A DNA stretch of 64,000 bases from Defluviimonas salinarum (GCF_026013545.1 NZ_JAPDOG010000015.1:1-64000), one strand, 5' to 3'; positions 10,317-20,292 are shown, counted from the first letter of the stretch. Made by a program: numbers and translations. The notes: a model not told the origin generated them from the sequence alone.

Positions 10317-11720
10317 TCAGGCGCCGATCAGCGCCTTGACACGCGCCGCGAAATCCTCGCCGCGCTTCTCGAAGTTCGGATACTGGTCGAAGGAGGCGGC
10401 AGCAGGCGCGAGAAGCACGGTCTCGCCCACCTCCGCTTCCTCAGCGGCGCGGGCCACCGCGCGGTCCATCGTCTCACAGATCTCGTGCGGCGTTTCGCCA
10501 AGCTCGAGCGCGAAGTCGCGCGCCGAATGGCCGATGAGATAGGCCTTCACGACCGAGCCCAGATGCGGTTTCAGCGCGGAAATGCCGCCGTCCTTGCCGA
10601 GGCCCCCGGCAATCCAGCGGATCTTCGGGAAGGCCTGCAGCGCCTTCGCGGCGCTGTCGACGTTCGTCGCCTTGCTGTCGTTGACGAATCGCACCCCGCC
10701 CCGCTCGCCGACAAGCTGGCTTCGGTGCGGCAGCCCCTCGAAGGAACGGAGCGCCTGTTCGATGAACTTCGGGGCGAGGCCGAGCGTGCGGGTGGCGGCA
10801 TAGGCGGCGCAGGCGTTCTGGTGGTTGTGAGCGCCCGGCAGGCCCTTGACCTCGCGCAGGTCGATCGCCGCCACCTGGCGGCCCTTGCGCCATTCGGCGA
10901 GGAAGCCCTTGCGGGCGAAGACCGACCAGCCCGGCCCCTCGAGCTTCGTCCCCGACGAGATCCGGATCACCCGGTCATCGCCCGGCCCCTGCGCGAGCTG
11001 GTTGGCGAGGAAACGTCCCTCGACCTCGTCCACCCCGATCACCGCCCGGTCCGGCCCGCCCTCGGCAAAGAGCCGGCGCTTGGCGGCGAAGTAGCCGCCG
11101 TGGCCGCCGTGGCGGTCGAGATGGTCGGGCGAGAGGTTGGTGAAGACCGCGACATCCGGGGTCAGCGCGCGGGCCAACTCGGTCTGGTAGGAGCTGAGTT
11201 CCAGCACCACGACCTCGCCATCCGTCGCGGGGTCGATATCGAGGACACCGCGGCCGATATTGCCGGCCATCTGGGTTGGCCGCCCGGCGACCTTGAGGAT
11301 GTGGTGGATGAGTGCCGTCGTCGTCGACTTGCCGTTCGAGCCGGTCACCGCGACCACCTTCGGCGTCTGCTCCATCTCGTCCCACTCGGGCGTCGACCAG
11401 GAGCGGAAGAAGAGCCCGATATCGTTGTCGACGGGCACACCGGCCGCCATCGCGCGGGCGATGAGCTTGTTGGGCTCGGGGTAAAGATGCGGGATGCCCG
11501 GCGAGACGACAAGCGTCGCCACATCGTCCCAGGCATCGGCGCGGGTGAGATCGGTGAGCGCGAAGCCTGCCGCCTCGGCATTGGCGCGCGCCTCGGGGCT
11601 GTCGTCCCAGAGGCAGGGTGCCGCGCCACCGGCAAGAAGCGCCCGCGCGGCGGTAAGCCCCGACCGGCCGAGGCCGAGCACGGCGACCTTCCTGCCCTCA
11701 TATCCCCTGACCGGAATCAT
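10317..11720 (-). CDS. murD: UDP-N-acetylmuramoylalanine--D-glutamate ligase MurD
   Basis: MurD adds D-glutamate to UDP-MurNAc-L-Ala. The 467-residue product starts [21 protein letters not shown], with the Rossmann-like GLGRSG, the ATP loop [13 protein letters not shown], the [11 protein letters not shown] motif and the NDSKATN substrate-binding motif. The ATG at 11720 has a GGGGGG tract 4 bases upstream. Because the next gene upstream lies on the other strand, murD probably has its own promoter in 11721-11868 rather than reading through from mraY. Confidence 0.95.
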   Translation of the reverse strand: MIPVRGYEGRKVAVLGLGRSGLTAARALLAGGAAPCLWDDSPEARANAEAAGFALTDLTRADAWDDVATLVVSPGIPHLYPEPNKLIARAMAAGVPVDNDIGLFFRSWSTPEWDEMEQTPKVVAVTGSNGKSTTTALIHHILKVAGRPTQMAGNIGRGVLDIDPATDGEVVVLELSSYQTELARALTPDVAVFTNLSPDHLDRHGGHGGYFAAKRRLFAEGGPDRAVIGVDEVEGRFLANQLAQGPGDDRVIRISSGTKLEGPGWSVFARKGFLAEWRKGRQVAAIDLREVKGLPGAHNHQNACAAYAATRTLGLAPKFIEQALRSFEGLPHRSQLVGERGGVRFVNDSKATNVDSAAKALQAFPKIRWIAGGLGKDGGISALKPHLGSVVKAYLIGHSARDFALELGETPHEICETMDRAVARAAEEAEVGETVLLAPAAASFDQYPNFEKRGEDFAARVKALIGA

Positions 11721-11868
11721 GCGTCCCCCCTGGCTCGTCCGGGCCGGACAATGCCCTTTGCCCCCGCCGCCCGCAAGCTCCCCGGCCGCGCCACGACGCC
11801 CCGCCCGCGTCACAATTCGGGCGCCGCCCCGCCGCAAAGCGGCTTCATTTCCATGTCATCCGAGTCAC

Positions 11869-12291
11869 ATGAGAAAGTCGGATCTGTCCTCTCTCAAGGC
11901 AAAGCTCGCGCAACGGTTTCGCGAGGCGCGGCGGCTGATCCTCTTTGCAACGGTAATGGCCTTCGCGGCGGGCGTGGTGAGTTTCCTGCGCTACGACGTC
12001 GCAATCCACGGCCTGCCGCTGCCGATCATCACCGGTGCGCTTTACGCGCTCTTTGTGGGCACGGCCGCGACGGTCACCAGTGTCCTTCTGCCTGCGCTGC
12101 GGGCGATGATCGAGGCGGTTGCTATCTCGCGCTTCGGCGTCGCCGTCGCGGCCTTCGGCGCTCCGGATTTCGGCGTCGCGTTGCACCAGTCGCCGCTTTT
12201 TGGCGCGGCCGTCGTCATCGGCGGTGCGGTCCTTGTCCGCAAGCTCTTGGGCGGAAAGCGGATCACGCAGGCACCGGTCGCCGTGGCCTGA
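11869..12291 (+). CDS. Unknown small membrane protein, opposite strand inside the dcw cluster
   Basis: This 140-residue product (MRKSDLSSLKAKLAQRFREA) has a basic helical N-terminus and two or three hydrophobic segments (about 24-40, 48-75 and 115-128). I do not recognise the family. Codon third positions are strongly G/C as in the neighbours, which supports real coding. No clear Shine-Dalgarno motif precedes the ATG. It is divergent from murD and ends 10 bases before the mraY stop, so the two transcripts converge. Topology suggests an inner-membrane protein; no function is inferred. Confidence 0.65.
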   Translation: MRKSDLSSLKAKLAQRFREARRLILFATVMAFAAGVVSFLRYDVAIHGLPLPIITGALYALFVGTAATVTSVLLPALRAMIEAVAISRFGVAVAAFGAPDFGVALHQSPLFGAAVVIGGAVLVRKLLGGKRITQAPVAVA

Positions 12292-12301
12292 GGCCCCGGC
12301 T

Positions 12302-13384
12302 TCAGCGCACCTTCAGCGTCGCCAGTCCGATCAGCGCGAGAATGAGCGAGATGATCCAGAACCGGATCACGATCTGCGGTTCGGCCCAGCCCTTCTTCTC
12401 GAAATGGTGGTGGATCGGCGCCATCAGGAAGACCCGCCGCCCGGTGCGCTTGAAATAGGCGACCTGGATGATCACCGACAGCGCCTCGACCACGAAGAGG
12501 CCGCCGACGATCGCGAGCACGATCTCGTGCTTGGTGGCGACCGCGATGGCGCCGAGCGCGCCGCCGAGCGCGAGCGATCCGGTGTCGCCCATGAAGACCG
12601 CCGCCGGCGGCGCGTTGTACCACAGAAAGCCCAGGCCCCCGCCGATCAGCGCAGCGCAGAAGATCAGGATCTCGCCGGTGCCGGGAACGAAATGAACGCC
12701 GAGATATTCGGTGAAATTGTAGTTGCCGACGATATAGGCGATCACGCCGAGCGTCCCGGCCGCGATCATCACCGGCATGACGGCGAGCCCGTCGAGTCCG
12801 TCGGTCAGGTTAACCGCGTTCGCCGCGCCGACGATGACGATCATTGCGAAGGGAATGAAGAAATAGCCAAGATACAGCAGCGCGTTCTTGAAGACCGGAA
12901 AGGCGAGCTGATTGGTCAGCGCCGGCGGGTGGAAGAGCGAGGCCGCAAGACCCGCGACCGCGGCGATGGCAAGGCCGAGAAGGAATCGCGACCGCGACGA
13001 GACGCCCTTGACGCTCTGCTTGGTGACCTTTGCATAGTCGTCGGCGAAACCGATCAGCCCGAAGCCGTAGGTCACGAACAGCACGATCCAGATATAGGGA
13101 TTGTCGAGCCGCGCCCATAGCAGCGTCGAGACGAGGATCGCCGAGAGGATCAGGAGCCCGCCCATCGTCGGTGTGCCGGCCTTGGAGAAATGGCTTTGCG
13201 GGCCGTCGTCGCGGATCGGCTGACCCTTTTTCTGCTTGCGGCGCAGGAGGTTGATCAGCGGTCGGCCGAAGAGGAAGCCGAAGACGAGCGCGGTGAAGAA
13301 CGCGGCACCCGCCCGGAATGTGATGTAGCGGAAGAGGTTGAACATGTCCCCTCCCTCCGAAAGGCTGGATAGCCAGTAAAACAT
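12302..13384 (-). CDS. mraY: Phospho-MurNAc-pentapeptide transferase MraY
   Basis: MraY is the integral membrane enzyme that moves phospho-MurNAc-pentapeptide onto undecaprenyl phosphate, forming lipid I. The 360-residue protein has about ten membrane helices and the conserved cytoplasmic motifs TMGGLLIL, the Asp-rich [11 protein letters not shown] and [15 protein letters not shown], and the histidine loop of the MraY type ([14 protein letters not shown]). Length is standard. It directly follows murF with no spacing. Confidence 0.97.
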   Translation of the reverse strand: MFYWLSSLSEGGDMFNLFRYITFRAGAAFFTALVFGFLFGRPLINLLRRKQKKGQPIRDDGPQSHFSKAGTPTMGGLLILSAILVSTLLWARLDNPYIWIVLFVTYGFGLIGFADDYAKVTKQSVKGVSSRSRFLLGLAIAAVAGLAASLFHPPALTNQLAFPVFKNALLYLGYFFIPFAMIVIVGAANAVNLTDGLDGLAVMPVMIAAGTLGVIAYIVGNYNFTEYLGVHFVPGTGEILIFCAALIGGGLGFLWYNAPPAAVFMGDTGSLALGGALGAIAVATKHEIVLAIVGGLFVVEALSVIIQVAYFKRTGRRVFLMAPIHHHFEKKGWAEPQIVIRFWIISLILALIGLATLKVR

Positions 13385-14833
13385 CTAGTCTGTCCCTCGC
13401 GCTTCGCCCGCGCCCGGTTGCCCGAGTTTCCTGAGTGCGTCAACCACCAGGCTGACCTTTGATCCCTTCGATCCCTTGACGAGGATCACGTCGCCGGCAT
13501 CGGCAATGACATGGCTCCGCCCCGCCAGCTCCGGCGCCGTCTCGCGCCATTCGCCGCGCTTTGCCGCCGGAAGGCTTTCCCAGAGCGCCCGCATCCGTGG
13601 CCCGACGCAATGGACGAGGTGGAGCTGCGCCATCGCCGGATGCGAGGCGATCGCGGCGTGCAGTTCGGCCTCGGTCGGGCCAAGTTCCAGCATGTCGCCG
13701 AGGATGGCGATGCGGCGGCCCGCGTGGATACGCCCCACCCCGTCGCGCGGGTTCGTGGCGGCGAGAACGTCGAGCGCGGCCGCCATCGACGCCGGGTTGG
13801 CGTTGAAGGCATCGTCGATCAGGTCGAACGCCTTCTCGGCATCGACGATGTCGAGATGGATGCGCTCTCGCTGACCGCGCCCGGCGGGCGGCTGCCAGAG
13901 GCCGATGTCGCAGACCGTCACGGCCGGATCGGCGCCGACGGCCTCGGCGACCGCGACGACACCGAGCGCGTTGACGGCGAAATGGCGGCCCGCGGTGCGG
14001 ACCTTGTAGAGGAACGGCTCGTCGCCGCGCACCGCTCTGGCGATGGTCGTGTCGTCGGCGAGCGTCGCCTCGGCCAAACGGTACTCGTCCCCGGCCTCAG
14101 CGCCGAAGCGGATCGTGCGGGCCGCCGCCTTGTCAGCCGCCGCCTCGAGGATCGGCGTGACGGAGAGCCCGGAAGGAATGACGGCGATCCCGCCCGGCTC
14201 CAGGCCTTCAAAGATCGCCGCCTTCTCGCGGGCGATGCCGTCGATGTTCTCGAACGCCTCGAGATGGGCCGGCGCGACGGTGGTGATCATCGCCACATGC
14301 GGCCGCGCGAGCCGCGCGAGCGGCGCGATCTCGCCGGGGTGGTTCATGCCGATTTCGACAACCGCGAAATCGGCGTCCTCGGGCAGGCGGGCGAGCGTGA
14401 TCGGCACGCCCCAATGGTTGTTGAAGCTCGCCTCGGCGGCATGGAGCTTGCCCTGCCTTGCGAGGACCGCGCGCAGCATCTCCTTGGTCGAGGTCTTGCC
14501 GACGGAGCCGGTGACCGCGATCACCTTCGCCTTCGCGCGCGCCCGTCCTGCCGCACCAAGGGCCGTGAGCGCGTCCAAAACGTCGGGCACGATCAGCAGA
14601 GGGTCGGACTCCGAGCAACCTTCGGGAATGCGCGAGACGAGCGCCGCAGCGGCGCCCTTCCGAAGCGCGTCAGCGACGAAATCGTGACCGTCGCGTTGGT
14701 CCTTCAGCGCGACGAAGAGGTCGCCCGGTACGAGGCTGCGGGTGTCGATCGAGAGCCCGGTCGCCTCGAACGGACAGGTGGCGCGGCCGCCAGTGGCGGT
14801 GGCGGCGTTTACGTGGGTCCAGAGCGCGGCCAT
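13385..14833 (-). CDS. murF: UDP-MurNAc-tripeptide--D-Ala-D-Ala ligase MurF
   Basis: MurF completes the cytoplasmic UDP-MurNAc-pentapeptide by adding D-Ala-D-Ala. The 482 residues include an N-terminal uridine-binding domain with SIDTRSLVPGDLFVAL, the ATP loop VTGSVGKTSTKEML, the FNNHWGVPITLARLP stretch, and a C-terminal ligase domain with DDAFNANPASM. The start ATG shares one base with the murE stop (TGATG). The last codon abuts mraY. Confidence 0.96.
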   Translation of the reverse strand: MAALWTHVNAATATGGRATCPFEATGLSIDTRSLVPGDLFVALKDQRDGHDFVADALRKGAAAALVSRIPEGCSESDPLLIVPDVLDALTALGAAGRARAKAKVIAVTGSVGKTSTKEMLRAVLARQGKLHAAEASFNNHWGVPITLARLPEDADFAVVEIGMNHPGEIAPLARLARPHVAMITTVAPAHLEAFENIDGIAREKAAIFEGLEPGGIAVIPSGLSVTPILEAAADKAAARTIRFGAEAGDEYRLAEATLADDTTIARAVRGDEPFLYKVRTAGRHFAVNALGVVAVAEAVGADPAVTVCDIGLWQPPAGRGQRERIHLDIVDAEKAFDLIDDAFNANPASMAAALDVLAATNPRDGVGRIHAGRRIAILGDMLELGPTEAELHAAIASHPAMAQLHLVHCVGPRMRALWESLPAAKRGEWRETAPELAGRSHVIADAGDVILVKGSKGSKVSLVVDALRKLGQPGAGEARGTD

Positions 14834-16314
14834 CAGATCTTCCCGTCGAGTGCCGCCACCGCGACGCTGGCCTGTTCGGCATCGTCGAACGGATAGACAT
14901 CCTGGCCGACGATCTGCCCGGTCTCGTGCCCCTTGCCGGCGATCAGGAGCGCGTCGCCCGGCTGCAGCGCGTCGACGCCGCGCAGGATCGCCTCGGCGCG
15001 GTCGCCGACCTCGGTCGCCTCGGGGCAGCCCCGCATCACCTCGGCGCGGATCGAGCCTGGATCCTCGGAGCGCGGGTTGTCGTCGGTGACGATCACCACG
15101 TCGGCGAACTCGGCCGCGGCCTCGCCCATCAGCGGGCGCTTCAGCCGGTCGCGGTCGCCACCAGCACCGAAAACGACGACGATCCGGCCCATCACGTGCG
15201 GACGCAAGGATTGCAGCGCCGAGGCGAGCGCGCCGGGCTTGTGGGAATAGTCGACGAAGACCGTGGCGCCGTTATCGCGCTTGGCGGCAAGTTCCATCCG
15301 GCCACGCACGGTGACGAGCGTGTGAAGGGCGCCAAAGACCGCTTCGGGCGCTTCGCCAGCCGCGATCACGAGCCCGGCGGCGGCGAGTACGTTGTCGGCC
15401 TGGAAACCGCCGATGAGCGCCAGCCGCACGAGATGCGGCTTGGCGTCGTAGGTGAAGCGCAGATCCTGCCCGGTCGCGTCGAACCGCTGCGAGGTGATGC
15501 AGAGGTCGGCGGCCGGATTGCGGCCGACGGTGATCAGCCGCTGCCCGCGGCCCCGCGCGATCTCCAGCATCTCGCGCCCGCGCGGCTCGTCGATATTGAT
15601 CACCGCGGTGCCGTCTTCCGGCAGGACGCGCGCGAAGAGCCCGGCCTTGGCGGCGAAGTAGTCGTCGAAATTTGCGTGGTAATCGAGGTGGTCCTGGCTG
15701 AAGTTGGTGAACGCCGCCGCGCTCAGCCGCACCCCGTCAAGCCGCCCCTGGTCGAGCCCGTGCGAGGAGGCCTCCATCGCCGCATGGGTCACGCCGGCAT
15801 CGGCCATGTCACGCAGGACCCGGTGCAGCGTGATCGGTTCGGGCGTGGTATGGGCCAGGGGCGCGGTGTAGTCGCCAAGGATCCCCATCGTGCCGAGATT
15901 GGCGGAAGTCCGCCCAAGCGCCTGCCAGATCTGCCGGGTGAAGGTCGCGACCGAGGTCTTGCCGGAGGTGCCCGTCACCGCGACCACCACCTCGGGCTGG
16001 CGTTCGAACCAGAGTGCTGCGGTGTAGGCCAGCGCCTGGCGCGGATCCTCGGCGATGATCAGAGCCGCATCGGAGGCCGCAAGCTCGGCCTTCGCGATCT
16101 CGGCGCCCTCGCGATCGGTGAGGATCGCGGCCGCCTCCATCCGCAACGCATACTGAATGAATTCAGCGCCATGCACCTTGGTTCCGGGCAAGGCCGCAAA
16201 GAGATGGCCGGGCCTGACGAGGCGGCTGTCGACCGAGAGGCCGGTCACCTGCGCCTCGCGCCCGCCCTGTGCCCTCAGGCCCAGCTCGCCAAGCGATTTC
16301 GTCTCCGCTGCCAT
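14833..16314 (-). CDS. murE: UDP-MurNAc-L-Ala-D-Glu--meso-diaminopimelate ligase MurE
   Basis: MurE adds the third stem residue. The 493-residue product has the ATP loop VTGTSGKTSVATF, the EASSHGLDQGR and NFSQDHLDYH motifs, and DDNPRSEDP near the C-terminus. The DNPR motif is the signature of enzymes that use meso-diaminopimelate, so the wall is of the usual Gram-negative type. I prefer ATG at 16314 (MAAETKSLGEL) to one six codons upstream because it matches the usual N-terminus; the difference is minor. Confidence 0.96.
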   Translation of the reverse strand: MAAETKSLGELGLRAQGGREAQVTGLSVDSRLVRPGHLFAALPGTKVHGAEFIQYALRMEAAAILTDREGAEIAKAELAASDAALIIAEDPRQALAYTAALWFERQPEVVVAVTGTSGKTSVATFTRQIWQALGRTSANLGTMGILGDYTAPLAHTTPEPITLHRVLRDMADAGVTHAAMEASSHGLDQGRLDGVRLSAAAFTNFSQDHLDYHANFDDYFAAKAGLFARVLPEDGTAVINIDEPRGREMLEIARGRGQRLITVGRNPAADLCITSQRFDATGQDLRFTYDAKPHLVRLALIGGFQADNVLAAAGLVIAAGEAPEAVFGALHTLVTVRGRMELAAKRDNGATVFVDYSHKPGALASALQSLRPHVMGRIVVVFGAGGDRDRLKRPLMGEAAAEFADVVIVTDDNPRSEDPGSIRAEVMRGCPEATEVGDRAEAILRGVDALQPGDALLIAGKGHETGQIVGQDVYPFDDAEQASVAVAALDGKI

Positions 16315-16342
16315 GAGCCCAGCCCCCGCCACATACGCGTCC

Positions 16343-18127
16343 TCAGTTGCGCACGAGTGTTACAGCAGCATCGGCGAGAGGTTCAACCTCCGGTCGGAGG
16401 CCGAGGAGCGGCGCGGCGCGGCGGATGATCTCGGCGGCGACCGGTACGGCGGTCCAGCCGGCGGTGCGGCGCGGCTCGGTGCCCGAGGTTTCGACCGGCT
16501 CGTCGAGCGAGACGACGAGAACATATTTGGGATCATGCGCGGGGAAGACGGAAGCGAAGGTGGCGATCACCTTGTCCTTGTAGTAGCCGCCGCCGGTCCG
16601 CTTGGGCTTGTCAGCGGTGCCGGTCTTGCCGGCGACGGCATAGCCCGGAACCTCGCCGAAGCTCGCGGTGCCGCGCACCACGACCTGGCGCAACATGTCG
16701 CGGATCTGGGTCGAGGTCGCCTCGGAGATCAGCCGCGGCCCGGTTTCGGCCTTGTCGCGCCTGAGGAGCGTCGGCGTGATCCGCGTACCGCCGTTGGCGA
16801 GCGAGGCATAGGCGGCGGCGAGGTGCAGGGGGCTCGCCGCGACGCCGTGTCCATAGGACACGGTGAGCGTGGTGATTTCGGGCCATTTCGCGGGGCGAAG
16901 CGGCTTGGCGCCCGGCGCCTCGACCAGCTCGACCGTTGTCGGGTCGAACATGCCGAGTTTTTGCAGAAACTCCTGCTGGCGCACGCCGCCGATCAGCTGG
17001 GCGATATGGGCGGTGCCGATGTTGGAGGATTTCACAATCACGTCGGTGACCGACAGTTGCGGCCCGTAGTTGTGGAAATCGCGGATCTTGAACTTGCCCC
17101 AGAACATCGGTCCCTTGGTCTCGACCATCGTCTCGGGCCGCACCAGCCCGAGGTCGAGCGCCTGCGCCACGGCGAAGATCTTGAAGGTCGAGCCAAGCTC
17201 GTAAACCCCCTGCACCGCGCGATTGAAAAGCGGGCTGTCGGAGGGATCGCCCTTGGTCAGGGGCGCCGGCCGGGTATTCGGGTCGAAATCGGGCAGCGAG
17301 GCCATCGCGACGATCTCGCCGGTCTTGACGTCCATCAGGATAGCGGTCGCGCCCTTGGCGTTCATCAGCTTCATGCCGCCGTAAAGCACGTCCTCGACGG
17401 TCGACTGGATCGTCAGGTCGAGCGAGAGCTGCAGGGGGGCGCCACCATTGGCCGGGTCGCGCAGCCAGCCGTCGAAGGTCTTCTCGACGCCGGCGGTGCC
17501 GACGACCTCTGCCGAGCGGACGCCCTCGCGGCCGAAGCTTGCGCCGCCGAGGATATGGGCCGCGATCGCGCCGTTCGGGTAGAGCCGCATCTCGCGCGGA
17601 CCGAAGAGAAGGCCGGGATCGCCAATCTCGTGCACGAGCTGCATCTGCTCCGGCGAGATCTTCTTCTTTACCCAGAGGAACTTGCGCTTGCTGGTAAAAT
17701 CCTTCTTCAGCCGCGCGGCGTCGAGATCGGGGAAAATCAGCGCGAGCTCCTCGGCGGCGCGGATCGGGTCGACCATCAGGGGCGGCTGGGCGTAGAGCGA
17801 ATGGGTGACGAGGTTCGTTGCGAGGATCCGGCCCTGTCGGTCGGTGATGTCGGCGCGCTGCGCGACAATGGCCGCGCCCATCCCTGTCGCCTGCGGCTCC
17901 ACCGGCTCGGTCGCGGCAAGAAGCCCCATCTGGGCGCCCACTGTGACGAAGGCCGCGACAAAGGCCGCGCCGAGGATCAGGAGCCGCCCCTCCGCCCGAA
18001 GCCGCGCCCGGTCGCGCATCGCCTCGTGGCGCAGGCGGATGTTCTCGCGCTCGATCGCGTCGGGGTTCTCGCCCTTCTCGCGGGCCGAGAGGATGCGGGC
18101 GAGCGGGCGGAGCGGTATGCGGGTCAT
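16343..18127 (-). CDS. ftsI: Septal transpeptidase FtsI (PBP3-type)
   Basis: FtsI is the class B penicillin-binding protein that cross-links septal peptidoglycan. The 594-residue product has one N-terminal membrane anchor (about 50-70), a dimerisation domain with RQADITDRQG-like sequence (QRADITDRQGRILATN), and the transpeptidase triad motifs STFK, SSN (KSSNIGTA) and KTGT (AGKTGTADKP). The ATG at 18127 overlaps the ftsL stop by 4 bases, and the longer open frame upstream is the ftsL/rsmH shadow. It is followed by murE after 28 bases. Confidence 0.96.
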   Translation of the reverse strand: MTRIPLRPLARILSAREKGENPDAIERENIRLRHEAMRDRARLRAEGRLLILGAAFVAAFVTVGAQMGLLAATEPVEPQATGMGAAIVAQRADITDRQGRILATNLVTHSLYAQPPLMVDPIRAAEELALIFPDLDAARLKKDFTSKRKFLWVKKKISPEQMQLVHEIGDPGLLFGPREMRLYPNGAIAAHILGGASFGREGVRSAEVVGTAGVEKTFDGWLRDPANGGAPLQLSLDLTIQSTVEDVLYGGMKLMNAKGATAILMDVKTGEIVAMASLPDFDPNTRPAPLTKGDPSDSPLFNRAVQGVYELGSTFKIFAVAQALDLGLVRPETMVETKGPMFWGKFKIRDFHNYGPQLSVTDVIVKSSNIGTAHIAQLIGGVRQQEFLQKLGMFDPTTVELVEAPGAKPLRPAKWPEITTLTVSYGHGVAASPLHLAAAYASLANGGTRITPTLLRRDKAETGPRLISEATSTQIRDMLRQVVVRGTASFGEVPGYAVAGKTGTADKPKRTGGGYYKDKVIATFASVFPAHDPKYVLVVSLDEPVETSGTEPRRTAGWTAVPVAAEIIRRAAPLLGLRPEVEPLADAAVTLVRN

Positions 18128-18471
18128 GGGGTGGTCTCCCCGAGCGCGATCGTGTCGACCGGGGCGCTGATCGCGTTGAGGTCGAAGTCCGGATAGCCGA
18201 TCTGCGCGACCCCGCCGAACTGGCGCGGCTCCAGCGGCAGGAGCCCGAGCCGCGGGAAGCTGATGTCGGCCAGTTCGCGCAGCCGGTCGGGCCGGTTGAG
18301 ATAGGCCCATTCCGCATTCAGGACCCCGAGCGACTCCTTCAAAGTGCCGATCTCGCGTTGCAGGTCGCGCACGGCGGCAAGCTCCGCCTGGGTGCGGTAG
18401 TTCTCGCGATAGGCCCAGAAGGCCAGCCCCATCACGGCGAGAGCGGTCATGACCAGGAACAGGCTGCGCAT
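18124..18471 (-). CDS. ftsL: Cell division protein FtsL
   Basis: This 115-residue bitopic protein has an N-terminal membrane helix ([20 protein letters not shown]) followed by a predicted coiled coil (about 25-55, AELAAVRDLQREIGTLKESL) and the conserved LNRPDRLREL segment. FtsL pairs with FtsB and FtsQ in the periplasm. Position between rsmH and ftsI and the 1-base and 4-base overlaps on either side support the call as much as sequence does, since FtsL is poorly conserved. Confidence 0.93.
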   Translation of the reverse strand: MRSLFLVMTALAVMGLAFWAYRENYRTQAELAAVRDLQREIGTLKESLGVLNAEWAYLNRPDRLRELADISFPRLGLLPLEPRQFGGVAQIGYPDFDLNAISAPVDTIALGETTP

Positions 18472-19466
18472 CAGTGACGTCCTTCGAGCGCGGGTTTCGG
18501 CAGGCCCAGCGCCGCGCGGTCGGCGCGGCCGGCGGGGGCATCGGTGCGGATGCCCACCCGGAGCTTGGCCGAGCGGGCGCGGGGGTTGGCGGCCAGTTCC
18601 TCGTCGTCGGGACCGACCGCGCGGCGGGTCTTGAGCGTGAAGGCCGGCGGCACCTGCTCACGGGCGGGGGCATAGCGGCTGCCCTGCCCTTCGCCGCCGG
18701 AGCGGAGCTGGAAGAAGCGCTTGACGATCCGGTCCTCGAGCGAGTGGAAGGTCACGACGGCAAGCTGGCCACCCGGCTTCAGCGCCCGTTCGGCGGCCTC
18801 GAGCCCCTCGGCGAGCTGGCCGAACTCGTCGTTCACGGCGATCCGGATCGCCTGGAAGCTGCGGGTGGCGGGATGGCTCTGACCCGGTTTGGCGCGCGGC
18901 AGGCAGCGTTCGATCACCGCCACCAGGTCCAGCGTGGTCCTGAAGGGCCGGGCGGCGACGATGGCGCGGGCGATGCGGCGCGAGGCGCGCTCCTCGCCGT
19001 AATGAAAGAGGATATCGGCGATCTCGGCCTCGCTCGCCTCGTTCACGAGGTCCGCCGCCGTCGGACCGGTGTCGCCCATCCGCATGTCGAGGGGGCCGTC
19101 CTTCTGGAAGGAAAAGCCGCGCTCGGCCTGGTCGAGCTGCATCGAGGAGACGCCGAGATCGAGGACGACACCGTCCACGGGCGCGCCCGCCAGCGCGTCG
19201 AGATCGGAAAACGTACCCTCGACGAGCCTCAGCCGGCCGCCATAGGCGCCGGCCCAGTCGGCGGCCATGCGGAAGACGCTCGGGTCGCGGTCAATGCCGA
19301 TCACCAGGTCGGCGCCGGCCTCAAGCAGACCGCGCGTGTAGCCGCCCGCCCCGAAGGTGCCGTCGACCCAGGTGCCGGAGACAGGCGCGACCGCCTCAAG
19401 GAGCGGCCGCAGCAAAACCGGGATATGGGGGGCGGAAGCGGGTGTCGGTGTCTTGGCGGCCGCCAT
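18471..19466 (-). CDS. rsmH: 16S rRNA (cytosine1402-N4)-methyltransferase RsmH
   Basis: RsmH (MraW) methylates C1402 in the ribosomal decoding centre using S-adenosylmethionine. The 331-residue product has the SAM motif [34 protein letters not shown], and [12 protein letters not shown], and ends with the conserved [15 protein letters not shown] and SAKLRVGIR-type stretches. It lies 2 bases after mraZ and shares one base with ftsL. Confidence 0.97.
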   Translation of the reverse strand: MAAAKTPTPASAPHIPVLLRPLLEAVAPVSGTWVDGTFGAGGYTRGLLEAGADLVIGIDRDPSVFRMAADWAGAYGGRLRLVEGTFSDLDALAGAPVDGVVLDLGVSSMQLDQAERGFSFQKDGPLDMRMGDTGPTAADLVNEASEAEIADILFHYGEERASRRIARAIVAARPFRTTLDLVAVIERCLPRAKPGQSHPATRSFQAIRIAVNDEFGQLAEGLEAAERALKPGGQLAVVTFHSLEDRIVKRFFQLRSGGEGQGSRYAPAREQVPPAFTLKTRRAVGPDDEELAANPRARSAKLRVGIRTDAPAGRADRAALGLPKPALEGRH

Positions 19467-19468
19467 CC

Positions 19469-19972
19469 CTACCCCCTCGACCGCGTCGGAAGGAGGCTGC
19501 GGGGATCGAAGTCATCGTCGTACTGCGCGGCGAGCTTGCGGGTGCGGGCGCCGGCCTTGTCCTGATAGGTCTCGGGCTTCCAGATCTTGAAATAGTCGCC
19601 GGCCGAGATAAAGAAGGCCTCGGAGGTGAGCCCGATCTTCTCGCGCAGCTTCTGCGGCAGGGTGAGGCGGCCGTCGTCGTCGATCTGCGCCTCGATCGAC
19701 TGGCCATGCATCAGTTCCTCGAGCCAGAGCCGCTGCGGCGAGCCGCGCTGCATGTCCTCGATCTGTTCGTCGATCTCTTCGATCGCCTTCATGGTGTAGA
19801 CTTCGAGCCAGTCCTGACCCGCGTCACCATAGACGATCACGATATTGGGGCGCAGGCCTTCCTTCCAGTCGGGATCCGAGGCCTCGATGACACGGCGGAA
19901 CGGCGCAGGGATGGAGACGCGGCCCTTCGCGTCCACCTTGTAGGTATCCGATCCTCTGAACCTGCGTGCCAA
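19469..19972 (-). CDS. mraZ: Transcriptional regulator MraZ (TTG start)
   Basis: MraZ is the DNA-binding regulator at the head of most dcw clusters and represses it in Escherichia coli. The 167-residue protein has two SpoVT/AbrB-like halves with DxxxR motifs: [13 protein letters not shown] (about 14-26) and [14 protein letters not shown] (about 98-111). The start is TTG at 19972, supported by AAGGAG nine bases upstream and by the N-terminus [14 protein letters not shown]; no ATG is in a suitable place. A candidate MraZ operator lies about 290 bases upstream. Confidence 0.94.
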   Translation of the reverse strand: MARRFRGSDTYKVDAKGRVSIPAPFRRVIEASDPDWKEGLRPNIVIVYGDAGQDWLEVYTMKAIEEIDEQIEDMQRGSPQRLWLEELMHGQSIEAQIDDDGRLTLPQKLREKIGLTSEAFFISAGDYFKIWKPETYQDKAGARTRKLAAQYDDDFDPRSLLPTRSRG

Positions 19973-20013
19973 CGGCCCGCGCTCCTTACCAGTCCCCTCC
20001 CCCCGAAATCACC

Positions 20014-20081
20014 GCCAATCCGCCCGCGGGGCCCTGAACGGACAACGGCGGATTGGGCTGCTGCCACTGCCCAATCCGCCG
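20014..20081. repeat. Perfect 13-bp inverted repeat plus a third half-site in the mraZ leader
   Basis: CGGCGGATTGGGC at 20046-20058 and its exact reverse complement at 20069-20081 are separated by 10 bases. A third copy of the half-site, GCCAATCCGCC, lies at 20014-20024 in the same orientation as the right arm. The structure is 42-110 bases upstream of the mraZ start. It could be an operator for a dimeric regulator or an RNA hairpin in a long 5' leader. No T-run follows on either strand, so it is not a simple terminator. Confidence 0.6.
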
Positions 20082-20253
20082 CCCTCGTCCCGTTTCCGGG
20101 TCCCATTGCTGGGCTCGTCCGGCTGCGCATGCCACCTGGGGGGATGTCTGCTCGCTTGCGCGCCGGATCTTTGTTCGATGAAAGCGGGTGCCTGTATGAA
20201 ACCTGACTTTCGCCTTCGGGGTCTTGCCGCCCCTCTGTCAGCCCGTCTTCATC

Positions 20254-20292
20254 GGTATGTATAGGGATGGCATGGGAATTCATGGGAAGCAA
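20254..20292 (-). promoter_or_regulatory. Candidate MraZ box overlapping the likely dcw promoter
   Basis: On the plus strand three GGGA motifs occur with exact 10-bp spacing: AGGGA at 20263, TGGGA at 20273 and TGGGA at 20283. The MraZ operator described in E. coli is three TGGGN repeats with 5-base spacers, giving the same 10-bp period. On the minus strand a TATACAT (20263-20257) could serve as a -10 element, placing the repeats in its upstream half, as expected for autorepression. The -35 element is unclear (TTGCTT at 20292-20287 is too far). Binding is inference. Confidence 0.5.
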
